Shown here piece by piece: positions 10,913 to 22,275 of a stretch of DNA of 64,000 bases. The stretch is taken from contig NC_058522.1 in NCBI RefSeq assembly GCF_904849725.1, positions 229,189,084 through 229,253,083 on the forward strand. The letters are read 5' to 3'. The stretch is from Hordeum vulgare subsp. vulgare. Lineage: Eukaryota; Streptophyta; Magnoliopsida; Poales; Poaceae. Under the pieces are notes generated by a model. The model was not told the DNA's origin and made no database searches. It saw only the letters and a program-made list of their open reading frames with translations. Position 1 is the stretch's first letter. Each line of letters opens with the position of its first letter. A program made the translations under genes and the position numbers.

Positions 10913-11699
10913 TTTATTTCTTATATATCACAAGTTGGTATAAAGTTTATTTTCCTCGCACTAATAAACCACACATATTTAAGGAGCAATTTTTATTGCT
11001 TGCACCGATGACAACTTACTTGAAGGATCTTACTCAACCCATAGGATCTTACTCTCAAGGCAAAACTGGGTTAAAGGTTTTTTCGATACACAAGTAGTAT
11101 CTCTAATTGGTGCATGAGTTTCTGGCTGATATGAGATAGAAGCAAGCGACACATGTTGAAGGATCTACAAGCATATAACTTCTATTCGCAAATAAGAAAA
11201 CATAACTCATTATATTGTCTTCCTTGTCCAACATAAACTTTTTAGCATATAATATTTTAATGTGTGCTCACAATCATAGAAGATGTCTAACATAATATAT
11301 TTATATGTGAACCTCTCTTTCTTTATTACTTCCTTTTAATTGCAACAATGACCAATAGCTTTGTTTGTCAACTCACAACAAATTTCAATCATCATACTTT
11401 TTATATGTGAAGTCATCACTCCCATAAGATCATTATGTATGCTCTTTTGCTTTTATTCTATACTTCTTTCTATTTCTTTTTTCTTTAGATCATAGCAAGC
11501 AAGCAAAGCCCTCAACTCAAAACTACTATTTATTATATAACCCTCGGACTTTCTTACATAGGGGGAACAAAAGGAAAAACTTAAAACTAGATCACACTAA
11601 AACTTTATTCTACTAGAGCAAGATATAACTAAAAGGATGGAACAAAGAAAAATGAAAGAAAAATTAAAAAGGGGTGATGGTGATACGATACCGGGGAAC

Positions 11700-12180
11700 C
11701 TACCCAAAGCTTGGCACAATCCAAGGGGAGTGCCCATACCCATGTGTTCGGTTGTCTTTCTTCGGAGGTGGTGATGTTCGATTTGCTGGTGAGGTTGAAA
11801 GCTTATCGAGTTTCCACTTAAGCATGAATTTTTGTTCCCTCATAACGTATACTTCCAGCTCAAGCCTCAATATCCTTTTATACAATTTACCCTTGCTCTC
11901 CTGCAGAAAGAAAGAAGGGATAAATAGCACCTTGGGTTTTCTCCTTGTATTAGGAAGACTTGACTTCTTGAACTTCACATGCATATCTTCGGGTTGAGGC
12001 AAGGGAATCTCCTCCTCGTACGAGCTTTCTACCGCATACTTTCATATCTCCTATTCCTCCTCTGAGCACAATCCATAAGGATCTACGTCCCCGTAGAGCT
12101 TGGGATTGGTAAGTTAACGTGATACATAGCTCTCCCCATCGGAATCATGGGACGACATCTTACTCTAAATCTTTTGCAGA
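11700..12180 (-). pseudogene. Small extra ORF downstream of pol in element A
   Basis: The minus strand encodes PQPEDMHVKFKKSSLPNTRR, KPKVLFIPSFFLQESKG, KLYKRILRLELEV and FMLKWKLDKLSTSP. The equivalent ORF in element B is longer at its N-terminus. The part upstream of PQPED is broken in A. It lies downstream of integrase, where some Athila elements carry an env-like or other additional ORF. I do not recognise a domain. The R/L/E-rich middle could form a coiled coil. Function unknown. Confidence 0.4.
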
Positions 12181-12312
12181 AACATCTCAAATTGAAAACA
12201 TGAGATATTGTCGAGATACGGTGGTCAAAACTTTAGGGAGATTATATAATTAATTTTTGCCGACCCGAAGGAGTATTACACAAGAAAATGGAGTCCGGAG
12301 GGTGCACGGGGT

Positions 12313-12369
12313 GGCCACAAGCTTGCAGGGCGCGGCAAGGGGGTAGGTCGCACCCCCCTGGCTTGTCGC
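12313..12369. repeat. GC-rich hairpin module (copy in element A)
   Basis: GCCACAAGC pairs with GCTTGTCGC with one mismatch. An inner pair, GGGGGT and ACCCCC, surrounds AGGTCGC. The same position in element B carries a diverged copy. Confidence 0.55.
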
Positions 12370-12616
12370 CTCCTCGTGCATGCTTCAGACTGCTGTTAGT
12401 TTTCCTAATTTTTTAAATATTCCAAAAGTGGTAAAAATTGCCATTGAAAACAGTTTGGAGTCGGTTTGCTTACCGTAACACATACCTATTACTTTTCGGA
12501 GTCCGTGACATTCTCATAAGTCCCCCTAATGTGTTATTCTAGAGTTATGGTATTGATAATATTAGTTTCAACATTTATGGGAGTACCTGAGATATAATGT
12601 TTGATTCTATGCATGT

Positions 12617-13169
12617 TTACCACCTTCGTGTTCGTGCCTTCGACGTTGTTGATCTTGATGGCACTGGAGCGATAAACTTCCTCGATAATATAAGGCCTTC
12701 CCATTTAGAGAGAAGTTTTCCTACAAAAAATCTTAATCGACAGTTGTATAGCAGGACATGGTCACCTACATTGAATTCACGCTTTTGCATCCTTCTATCA
12801 TGCCATCTCTTAACCTTTTCTTTAAACAACTTGGCATTCTCATAGGCCTGAGGTCTCCATTAATCAAGTGAGCTAATGTCAAATAACCTCTTCTCACCAG
12901 CAAGTTTGAAATCATAGTTGATTTCTTTAATTGCCCAATAAGCTTTATGTTCTAGCTCTAGACGTAAGTGACATGCTTTACCATAAACCATTTTATAAGG
13001 AGACATACACATAGGGTTTTTGTAAGCGGTTCTATAAGCCCATAATGCATCATCAATTTTGTTTGACCAATTCTTTCTAGATCTATTAACGGTCTTTTGC
13101 AAGATCAATTTTATTCCTCTATTGCTCAATTCTACTTGCCCACTAGAATGAGGATGATAAGGAGATGCA
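12617..13169 (-). pseudogene. Integrase C-terminal part of element A
   Basis: The segment begins next to the CACTA left end with [13 protein letters not shown], which holds the catalytic glutamate. It continues as [38 protein letters not shown] and FNVGDHVLLYN. The N-terminal part, with the first two aspartates of the D,D(35)E triad, lies on the far side of the transposon at 26573-27083. Stops and frameshifts are present even without the insertion. Confidence 0.65.
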
Positions 13170-13172
13170 ATT

Positions 13173-13730
13173 CACTACAGGAATCAGACACTTTGCCCTC
13201 TGCGAGAACACACGGCAAAGAGGTGTTCCACTGATGGCAAAGACCATTGCCGTCTGCCTCCTGTCGGCAAAGTTTCTATGTCAGCTTTCCACGGCATAGT
13301 AGCTTCTTTGCCGTCAGCCTTCCCGAAGCGGACGGAAAAGGGCTTTGCCATCAGTCTCTGGCACCGGGCAGTCGGCAAAAGTCTTGAGACGGCATCCGAC
13401 AGGCAACGCCTCCATTAGGGATAACGGAGGCTTTGTCGTCTGCTTCCCCCCTTCTCTTTGCCGTCTGCTTCCCCCCTTCTCTTTGCCGTATGCTTCCCCC
13501 CTTCTCTTTGCCATCTGCTGATATGGGCCAGCCCATAACTGCCCCAGTCGGCTCTTCTCTTTGCCGTCAGCCTACCCAGGCAGCAGACGACAAAGAGGTT
13601 ATATGGGCCAGCTGCTGCTGCCCCCAGGGTGCACAGCTGGGTGCCACGTGGCCCCTTTGCCGTCTGCCAACTCATGGCAAAGACCTTTCCCTTCAGCTGG
13701 CAGACGGCAAAGAGCCCATATAGTAACTGT
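13173..13730 (+). repeat. CACTA left terminal and subterminal repeats
   Basis: After the terminal CACTACAGGAATCAG come more than a dozen variants of GGCAAAG or CTTTGCCGTCTGC in both orientations, up to CAGACGGCAAAGAG near 13700. In CACTA elements such motifs are transposase binding sites; that role is inferred here. Confidence 0.75.
13431..13519. repeat. 25-bp tandem repeat in the CACTA subterminal region
   Basis: About 3.5 copies of a unit CTTTGCCGTCTGCTTCCCCC plus CTTCT stand head to tail, differing by single bases (GTCGTC, CCGTA, CCATC). It multiplies the subterminal motif on the left end only. Confidence 0.7.
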
Positions 13731-13759
13731 TTTATTTGTTTTATATTATTTCATAGCAC

Positions 13760-13786
13760 ATATATATATATATATATATATATATT
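13760..13786. repeat. (TA)n microsatellite
   Basis: An uninterrupted alternating TA run of about 26 bases, followed by further TATATA patches up to about 13830. Confidence 0.8.
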
Positions 13787-14099
13787 TGACAGCACATATA
13801 TGATATATATTTCACAACGCATATATATAGTTCACAACACACATATGATATACATGTAAAGTTCATCAATGTACATCCCATATATAGAAAGAACCAACAT
13901 ACAAAGTTTTACACTGTTCATCCATAGATACATATACATATAGTTCGACATTGTTCATCAACTCAAATGAAAACTAGAACTAAAGCACTCCATGAATGCC
14001 AGCTTCCATGCATGTAGTACATCCAATCTGCAAAAATGTGAATAAGAAAGTCAGAAGAAGAAGAACAATACCATATGATGTTTTTGAGCTAATTACGTC

Positions 14100-15480
14100 A
14101 TTTTAGAGGAAAACAAGCTAAGAATATAATATTCATGAGCTAACCAAGGTTCTTATGCCATTTTGAGCTTATTATGTCATTTTGGAGCTAAATGGGCTAA
14201 TTATGTCACTGTTGGGGAAAATAAGGTAAGGAGAATATGAAAGAGGGGAAGAAAGAGGAGGAGGAGGAGAAGAAGAAGAAATCAAGAAGAAGGAGAAGGA
14301 GGAGGAGGAAGAGAAGGAGGAGAAGGAGGAGAAGGTCTTCTCCTCCTTCTCCTTCTTCTCTCCTCCTTCTCCTTCTTCTCCTCCTCTCCTCCTCCTTCTT
14401 CTCCTCCTCCTCATTCTCCTTCTCTTCTTGTTCTCTTCTTCTTCTTCTTCTTCTTCTTCTTCTTCTTCTTCTTCGTCTTCTTCTTCTTCTTCTTCTTCTT
14501 CTTCCCTCTTTTCATTTTTCCTATTTCTTCTCCTCTTCTTGGAGCTAAATTATCTAATTATGTCTTTTTGGAGCTAAATGGGCTAATTATGTCATTTTAT
14601 AGGAAAACAAGCTAAGTATATAATATTCATGAGCTAACCAAGGTTCTTATGCCATTTTGAGCTTATTATGTCATTTTGGATCTAGAGGGGCTAATTATGT
14701 CATTGTTGGGGAAAATAAGCTAAGGAGAATATGAAAGAGGAGAAGAAAGAGGACGAGGGGAGGAAGAAGAAGAAATCAAGAAGAAGGAGAAGAAGAAGGA
14801 GAAGGAGGAGAAGGAGGAGAAGCAGGAGAAGGTCTTCTCCTCCTTCTCCTTCTTCTCCTACTCCTCTCCTCCTCCTTCTCCTTTTCTTCTTCTTCTCTTC
14901 TTCTTCTCTTCTTCTTCTTCTTCTTCCTTCTTTTCATTTTTCTTATTTCTTCTCCTCTTCTTGGAGCTAAATTATCTAATTATGCCTTTTTGGAGCTAAA
15001 TGGGCTAATTATGTCATTTTGGCTCTAAATTAGCTAAGTATATATTATTCATGAGCTAACCAAGGTTCTTATGCCATTTTGAGATTATTATTTCATTTTG
15101 GAGCTAAATGGGCTAATTATGTCATTGTTGGGGAAAATAATGTAAGGAGAATATGAAGGAGGAGAAGAAGGAGAAGGAGGGGGAGGAGGAGAAGGAGGAG
15201 AAGGAGGAGAAGAAGGAGAAGGTATTCTCCTCCTTCTCCTTCTTGTCCTCCTCCTCTCCTCCTCCTTCTCCTCCTTCTCCTCCTCCTCCTTCTGCTTCTT
15301 CTTCTCTTCTTCTTCTTCTTCTTTTCATTTTTCCTATTTCTTCTCCTCTTCTCCTCTTCTTGGAGCTAAATTATCTAATTATGTCTTTTTGGAGCTAAAT
15401 GGGCTAATTATGTCATTGTGGAGCTAAATTAACTAAGTTGTGAGCTAACCAAGGTTCTTACGATGTTTTTACCTAACTAA
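14100..15480. repeat. CACTA left internal array with GA/TC mirror blocks
   Basis: Three long units and a partial fourth share AAGCTAAGTATATAATATTC, GAGCTAACCAAGGTTCTTAT and GAGCTAAATGGGCTAATTAT; the GGTTCTTA marker recurs near 14150, 14642, 15064 and 15454. Each of the first three units contains a polypurine GAA/GAG block turning into a polypyrimidine TCC/TTC block (about 14236-14515, 14733-14935, 15147-15330), which makes a hairpin or mirror structure. The same unit, in the same orientation, occurs at 24060-25190 beyond the genes. Open frames through these blocks are low-complexity artefacts. Confidence 0.75.
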
Positions 15481-15834
15481 GCTAAACTAGCTAATTATGT
15501 CAAAAATGAACTAGAGAAAAACTTACCACAATGGTCATGGAGGAGAAACACCAGGGTTGTTCGCGTCGGCTTCATTTGGAGATGGTTGCCGTGGAGAAGG
15601 GTCGTGCGATGCCGCTCAGGAGTTATTCTACAGAAAAGATATTTTGTAATGTCTCAGTTAGCATGATGACACTCAATTGTTAATACTAGTTTATAATGAC
15701 CACTGAAATGAAACTCACCGTGCCAATCACAGAGAAGACGGGCATCGGCGGAGGGGCTTGACTGGTCTTCTCGTACATAGACTGCACATTCGGTTTTGAA
15801 GAGTTAGTCGTATTAGTTAGTAATGAAACAAACA

Positions 15835-18107
15835 TTACACACATGATTTGGCTAATGTGAAAAAGAAACTTACCACAATAAGCTTGTACATGGCGAGGTG
15901 AGCCGCCTCATTCCGGGCCCTCTCCTCCTCAATCAACCGAGTCGTGGTCCGGTCCCTCTCCTCAAGAGCGGCCTGAAGAGCAGCTTGGCTTGCCGCTCTA
16001 TCTTTCTCAAGAGCAGCCTCGTTTGCCGCTCTCTCTTTCTTAAGAGCAACCTGCAACACCATTCCTCGTTACCACAATAATGATCGATCGCAACACACAC
16101 CATGAAATGGATGAAAGTTTTATGAGTCCGTACAACTAACCTCGATGGCAAGATCGACTGGCCGTGGACGAGGCGTTATCTTCGGACAGGAGCTGGACTG
16201 GTGCGCCTTGACCTCCGGGAGAGTGAGTGGACAACGTATTATCCCATCTCCAATGGCTATCGAGCCATGGGGCCTCCCGCCACCAGATATCATCACTAGC
16301 TATGGATCCAAAGGTTCCTGGCTCGGGTTAAAGTCCTCCCCTTTCCAAGCCTTCCCCGTGTCCCTGTATGTCACGAGCTTGTGGTGGGATTAGATGTTGG
16401 TGAAGTTATTTGGATCATCCAGGTCGGACTCAGAGAAGGCCTTCGCCTTCTTGTACGAGGAGATATGGGCCATGCCATAAAGGTCATAAAACTATGGCAT
16501 CTCCATCTTATTGTGATGCGCCTAAAAGACAGGAACAAAGTATTAGTAAGGGGCTCAAGCTAGCATGAAGAATGAATTTCATGAATCATGAAGCAAACCA
16601 CATACCCAGTTTTGTCCGAATTGATGTAAGTTGGCGCTGCCTTGATGGTGTGGCACAGCAACCATTTGGCTACGCCGATCCTTCGCATTGTCATGGACGG
16701 ATCGCAAGTTGCCTATGCACCACTCATTAACCAACGCCTCCCAACAATCTATCTTATCCGCACACCATCTCGGGGGCACCTATAAGTTATTAGAAAGAAT
16801 TTTGAGCGCTACGCCTATGAATCAAATCAATAAAACTACGTACAAGGCCTTAAGAATATGTAATTACCTTCATGTACTGCTCCTTCTTCAGATACTTTCC
16901 GCGGCACTCCTTCTTCTGCTTCTTAATACCACGCATGGCGTAGTAGTCTCGAATAGCCTGCGGCCAAGCCTCGTGGCGTAAGTTCTATAATAACCACCTA
17001 CACTCGGCCTCGAGAACCTTGGCCACCTCCTCCTCATATCCCTCCTCACACCTATAGAAGGTCTGCAATCAAACGAGACAACACCGATTAGTACAATAAT
17101 TAGCTATATTATTAATTTTAGATTGTGTAAAAGGATAATTTACCTAAAAGTTGTTGATCACCATCTCGGCCCTCGTGTGGTACAAGACACCATCTATAAT
17201 CTCCTCCGGCAGGGCCTGCGCAGCCTGGTAGTGCTCCCAGGTAAATCCTAGTGTAGGAACCTCACGCTCGCCATGCAACGTGACAAACCCCGGGAAATTT
17301 GTCCGACAAAGCACATCAAGGACGCTGTTTGGCTTGCGGACTCCACCAGGGTGTTTTCATTCCCTGTAGAATGATAAGGTCAACGCATTAGATATCTTAA
17401 GAAACTTGAAGGCAGAAGTTAAAAAAGAGTAAATGTACTTACATATCCCCTTCAGGCTTAATTACCGATCTCTTCTCGTGGGTAGCCGGTGCGACCGGGA
17501 GACGTGTACTACCATGCTTGTACACGGTGCCCCCTTCCACCTGCACGTCGCCCTCACTATTCGTAGACTCATCCCTGCCATCCCCGCCCCCTGAGCCACC
17601 CGGACCCTCTGTCCAATCCGACATCTCGGTCCGCCCCGGCCAGGCACCCCATCCAGACGTCTCCATGTCGGCCAAAGCCTCAGGAACCGGAGTCTTGTGG
17701 GTCGAACGCACCTTGACCCGAGGCTGATCTTCGACCGAAGTCTCATGGGCCGAATGCCCATCCACCCGAGGCTCCTGGACCGGAGTCCCCGTAACCTCCT
17801 CTGCAAACGGGTCCACCATAGTAGTCCTGTGCTCGGGAGAATGAGCTGGTGGCGTTGGCGAGGATGGCTCAATAGTCCTCCTAGATCTTCCGCGGCCACC
17901 ACCTCTCCCTGTACCCTTCCCCTTCTTCCCTACCTGACCAGCACCTCTCCCAGTGGGCAATGCCGCTGACGAAGAAGAACCCGCGGGTGGTGTCGTCAGA
18001 CTGTCTGCCAAGGCCCTACGAAGAGATAGGGGTGGAATGGAAGTACCACCCCTCGTGCGGGCCGCTGAAGAAGAACCCGTCAAGCGATCTGGACCCGCGC
18101 CCACCAT
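15835..18107 (-). CDS. CACTA ORF2, Ptta/En/Spm-type transposon protein, multi-exon
   Basis: The start is taken at the ATG opening MVGAGPDRLTGSSSAARTRG. A Ser/Pro/Gly-rich first exon of about 220 residues follows, including the basic GRGGGRGRSRRT. Minus-strand coding pieces continue further left: CRTNFPGFVTLHGEREVPTL with GFTWEHYQAAQALPEEIIDG ending at a GT donor near 17152, then FYRCEEGYEEEVAKVLEAEC and EAWPQAIRDYYAMRGIKKQK, then WCADKIDCWEALVNEW and MVAVPHHQGSANLHQFGQNW. The last is an acidic/basic stretch with ALEERDRTTTRLIEEERARN, probably coiled coil. This order matches the second protein of CACTA elements, thought to bind subterminal repeats. A TAG in the third piece and others suggest decay. 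Exon limits are approximate. Confidence 0.6.
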
Positions 18108-18249
18108 CTTTCAACACCTCTGACATGCCATGATAAAGATTAAAAGAAATTAGTACAACATAAAAAAATTGAATAACTGACATGAATAATAATATGTACA
18201 TGAATAATAAAGATTAAAACATATATAATTTATGTTGGGAATCTTACAA

Positions 18250-20069
18250 ACTAATAATCATCATCAATAAATGCATCATCATCATCACTATCACGCATGT
18301 CTTCATGCATGACGTGCTCATCGGGTTCAACGGCATGAAGTAGTGAAAGGCCTTTCTGTAATCGGTCAAGCATTCCCCGGTCATCCACATTAGTAACCTC
18401 TTCTAGTTCCAGCTCTGCTGGTTCCGGCTCAAGGGTGAAGTCGGATTCATTGTCGCTGTCAACTTCCATGTTCTGGGGTGAAGCACGGCGGTTCTTGAAA
18501 TGTTTCTTGGAAAGACGTGTTTCTTGGAAAAATTATCCATCATATGTGTCTGGGTTAATGTGAGGTTCATAATCCTGTTCATTTGGGAGAGGTGGTCTAA
18601 CACGTGGCGACACTTCATAAACAACATACCAACCTTCCAGATTCTTATCAATTTGGCATGCCCATGTTAGATAGAAAACTTGGGTCGCCTGTTGAGCCGT
18701 AATATAGACATCGGGAACATCTAAATGGGGTTTTGGATTGATTTCGACTAGTCCTATATGTTCACGAGTTCTTCTAGTCTCCTTCGGCTGGAACCAATAA
18801 CATTTGAAGACTACGAACTTCGGTGGGTTTTCACCGTAGAATTGAAGTTCATAAATTGCTTCAACTCTTCCATAATACTCGATAACACCTTCGCCGATAG
18901 CAGAGACACCACAATTTGTAGATTCCCAGTCAGGCATAGATAGATCTTTGCCAAAGGTACGAAAGAGATACCTGTTGATGTTGTATTTCTCAAATGAACG
19001 GACCTTATAGTCAAAACCATTAGCGGCTTGTCTCAATTCGGCGTCCATAGACTTTGAATTAGCCTACAAGTTTAATACGAAACGATTGTTGCATTAGCCG
19101 TAAGTTAGACCAAGAAATGAAATGGTCCATTATTGATAATTACCATTTGTTTGTACCAAGAGATGAAACCAGTATAGCCGCCTCATGTCTTTGCCAGAAG
19201 CTCATAATCTTCGACGGGATCATTTTGGATCACCGCTCCATCTGAGAATTTGGCAACGTATCGGCTGTATGAAATATTCGGGAATAAGAGCAGTTCAAAG
19301 GAATTAGAAGTTATGGGAAAATGTGCCGAGAACTTACTCGATGTACGACTGCACTTATGTTATGTTGTTGAAGATATACAACGAAATGTTCTTCCATTCT
19401 TCGACATCCAACGTTATTGGTTTTGAAGCACCGGCTGGTGCGAGCTTCCCTTTGAATAGGCTGAGGTTGGACCCACCTTTTTTAGAGTTTGCATCATTGT
19501 GCCGAGGCTTCGGATTATACAAATGATGATTTTTGGCTTCGTAGTGTGCTGTCACAAAGTTTGCCACCTCCTCAGTAATGAATGCCTCAGCCATCGATGC
19601 TTCAATTCTATGCTTATTTTTACATTTAGCTCCAAGCGTCTTCTACATCCTCTCAGATCCATAGCACCAACGATTTTTCACGGGCCCACCCAATCTTGCC
19701 TCGTTCGGTAGATGTAAAATCGAATGCTGCATTGGATTAAAGAAGCCCGACGGAAAGATCTTCTCTAACTTGCACAACAACTCTGGTGCAAACTCCTCCA
19801 TGTCATCTACCACGCCAGGCGACAATTCTTTCGCACAAAGAACACAGAAGAAATAGCTCAGCTCCGCCAGTACTAGCCATTCATCCTCAGGAATAAAGCC
19901 ACGTCACATCACCGGCATTACCCGCTCTAGCCATATGTGCCAATCATGACTCTTGAGACCAAATACTTTTATGTTTTCAAGAATTGCTCGCCTCTTTAGA
20001 TTCGCTGCATACCCATCGGGGAACATCAAGTGTATTTTGAAACACAAGATAATTTCCTTCATAGCTGGC
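18250..20069 (-). pseudogene. CACTA transposase (tnp2-type), C-terminal half
   Basis: It starts beside the inserted retrotransposon with PAMKEIILCFKIHLMFPDGY, then VFGLKSHDWHIW. Next is LLCKLEKIFPSGFFNPMQHS with NEARLGGPVKNRWCYGSERM (DUF4218-like), then MAEAFITEEVANFV. A DUF4216-like region follows, with SFEKYNINRYLFRTF, GRVEAIYELQFYG, VVFKCYWFQP and QVFYLTWACQIDKNLEGWYV. An acidic tail, DSDDDDAFIDDDY, ends the protein. The order matches plant CACTA transposases. The part just upstream, expected to hold much of the catalytic domain, is absent here and on the other side of the insertion. Several short gaps are probably introns or frameshifts. Confidence 0.7.
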
Positions 20070-21484
20070 TGAAAGTGCGTTATATGGACTAGAGGGGGGG
20101 GTGAATAGGAGATTTTTAGAATTTCATCACTGAGGAAATTTCTTTTGAGTAAATTCCTCACTCATGACTAACTCACAGCGGAAACAGTAAAGGATCAGAA
20201 GTGCAAAGTTTCACAACAGCAGTTTTTCAGAGTGAGGAATGTGAAAACAGATTGCACAGTGAGCAGGCACGCAGAATACAGATGAGGATTAACTGACATG
20301 AAGAATTTGGGGTTGAGGAAATTCAGATAAAGTCTTCAGCAAATTCTTCAAACAGTAGCAGTGAAAGTCATCAACACATAATACGAGGAAAGTAAGGAGT
20401 TGAGGAATTAGAACCCGTTTCTCAGTGAAGACAGTCGTTGATGACCCAGTTCCAACTGCTGTGACAGTCGTACATCTGGTTTGGAGCGGCTTGGTATTGA
20501 AACCAAAGGACACACAGTCCCGGGACACACAGTTCCTACCGTGTTCTCCTTGGGCTAAGAACACACAGTCCTCGCTCAACACTCGTGGTAAGTCTTCAGG
20601 GCAGACTTCCAAACCCTCACAAACTTGGTCACCCGGCGATCCACAATTGACTGCTGGAAAGCTCTAGACCATGACGCCTAACCGTCTGGAGGATGCACAG
20701 TCCTCAAAGGTAAAAGGCTTCAGTCCCACACAGGAACAACTTCTTAAGTGATGCTCAATCACTAGGTTTGGTTTGTGGTTTCGGTGTATGGGGTATTTCC
20801 TCACTGATGAATTACTCTCGAAGACTCTGAGGAATTGGGTTGCTCTTATGACAAGTGTCAGATTCTAACGGAGCAGCCAATCAGCTAATGGTTGTGGGGG
20901 TGGCTATTTATAGCCTGGGAGCATCCCGACATGATTTGACACTAATGCCCTTAAATAATACGACCGTTGGAGTGGATAAGACCAATGACTTGGCGTGGCT
21001 ATCGAAACGGTCGGAACCCTCAACTGTGAGAGTCCTCATGTCACTCGTATTCCTCACTTGAGGCTTTTGGTAGGATTAGGCTTGGGTTGAGCATCATGAG
21101 GAAATTCATTCCGAAGTGTAACTTCGCCCCCCTTTAACTGTACGGTGTTCCTATTACTCAAATGTGAAGAAAATAAAACAGAAAGAGTAAATCTTCATGC
21201 TTCAAATTCTTCAGAGTGATTTTCTTCAGGACACACCGAATTCCTCAATTTCAGTATCTTCATGAGGAATATCAATTTCATCGCAGATTCCTCGCGATTC
21301 ATTTCTTCAGCTTCAGACCAATTTCTTCAACCAAAGATATATATTTTTCGGGGTCGATATTCTTCAAATATCTCAAACTCCTCAATGACTTATAGATCCT
21401 GTGTACACACATAAACACATTAGATACTTAACCTATAAGTCTTCAAACCACCGAAATCACTAAGGGGCACTAGATGCACTTACA
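20070..21484 (-). mobile_element. 3' LTR of the Sirevirus-type fragment
   Basis: The plus strand begins TGAAAGTGCGTTATATGGAC and ends GATGCACTTACA, so the LTR is 1.4 kb in TG...CA form on the minus strand. The left flank is CTGGC in transposase coding sequence. The right flank is the complement of a polypurine tract. Confidence 0.65.
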
Positions 21485-21960
21485 ATCTCCCCCTTTTTGG
21501 TGGTTGACGACAATTAGGTTAAGTCTTCAACAGGGATCAAAAATATGAAGTGTAAATACTCATTTGAGGAATTTGAAATCAAGATTCAGAGAGACTCCCC
21601 CTGAAGATGTGCATATCGTGAGGATTTTGCTTTTCACAGCAAATGCACATTGATGATTTATATCATGGAGATCTCCCCCTGAGTCTTGTATGTCATGCAT
21701 ACATGTAACATATCATATGAAGAAAATGAAAATGCATGATGACAAATGGTATCTGACAAATTCCAGCATGCGTGCATTAGAACTTGAGGAATAAGCATGC
21801 GAAGAAAAACGTTCAAAAGCGTCAGAGTACCATTAGGCTTAAGTTACAACTCATTACATAAAAACTTCAGAAGATCCAAGAGTTTGTAACTTAAATATAG
21901 TTCATAAGCCCCAAAAATATCCTGCTTGAAGACTAACTCTCAAGTTTCTCCCCCTTTGTC
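21485..21960 (-). other. Repeated polypurine tracts of the Sirevirus fragment
   Basis: On the minus strand GGGGGAGA or GGGGGAG occurs at about 21950, 21675, 21598 and directly beside the LTR at 21485 (CCAAAAAGGGGGAGAT). Multiple polypurine tracts upstream of the 3' LTR are a known mark of Sireviruses. Confidence 0.6.
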
Positions 21961-22008
21961 ATCAAGTGACAAAAAGGGACAAACTGAGGACTAACGCCCG
22001 AGAAGACT

Positions 22009-22275
22009 TCACTTCTTGGCGGTTGAGGAAGAGCCGTGACACTTCTTGGGAGTAGTCTTCTTCCTTGGACCGGTAGCAGTGTCGAGCTGTTCTTCATCAG
22101 TTTCAGCAGTGCGAAATGAAGAAAAGGAGCTGTCTTCAAGGTCTGGAATTGGAATGGGCTTGAACTTCTTCTTGGGAGGCCACGACCAGTCAAAGTCTCG
22201 CTCAAAGTCCATGTCTTCAAGCTCAGTCTGAGTCTTCAGATGTGCAAGTGTAGCCCAGGTGCGATCAAAAACCAT
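22009..22275 (-). pseudogene. Fragment of an ORF near the 3' end of the Sirevirus
   Basis: The frame reads DRTWATLAHLKTQTELEDMD, FDWSWPPKKKFKPIPIPDLE, then an acidic part and a Lys-rich end TPKKCHGSSSTAKK with a stop. It lies between pol (lost) and the polypurine tracts, where many Sireviruses carry an env-like or additional ORF. I do not recognise a domain, and the N-terminus is cut by the deletion junction. Confidence 0.4.

Larger units (their letters stand above)
20070..22268 (-). mobile_element. Truncated Sirevirus-type Copia element inside the transposase
   Basis: It consists of one 3' LTR (minus-strand start TGTAAGTGCATCTAGTGCC, end GCACTTTCA) and about 0.78 kb of adjoining 3' internal sequence. 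Four GGGGGAG-type polypurine tracts lie in that internal part, a feature known from Sireviruses. There is no 5' LTR, gag or pol. The right edge at about 22268 is not an LTR end and adjoins transposase codons for VAIDGF directly, so a deletion removed the rest of the element together with the middle of the transposase. Confidence 0.6.

Noticed and set aside
10560..10930. A left 3' LTR for element A
   Set aside because: No TGATACG-type end or polypurine tract is present; homology to B stops at 10913 within the 3' region.
14172..14548. Lys/Arg- or Ser/Leu-rich open frames of up to about 100 residues
   Set aside because: They arise from GAA/GAG and TTC/TCC tracts, occur on both strands and lack any conserved domain.
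13173..15480. CRISPR-like regular repeats
   Set aside because: The repeats are CACTA subterminal motifs and long internal units with no uniform repeat-spacer structure, in a plant genome.
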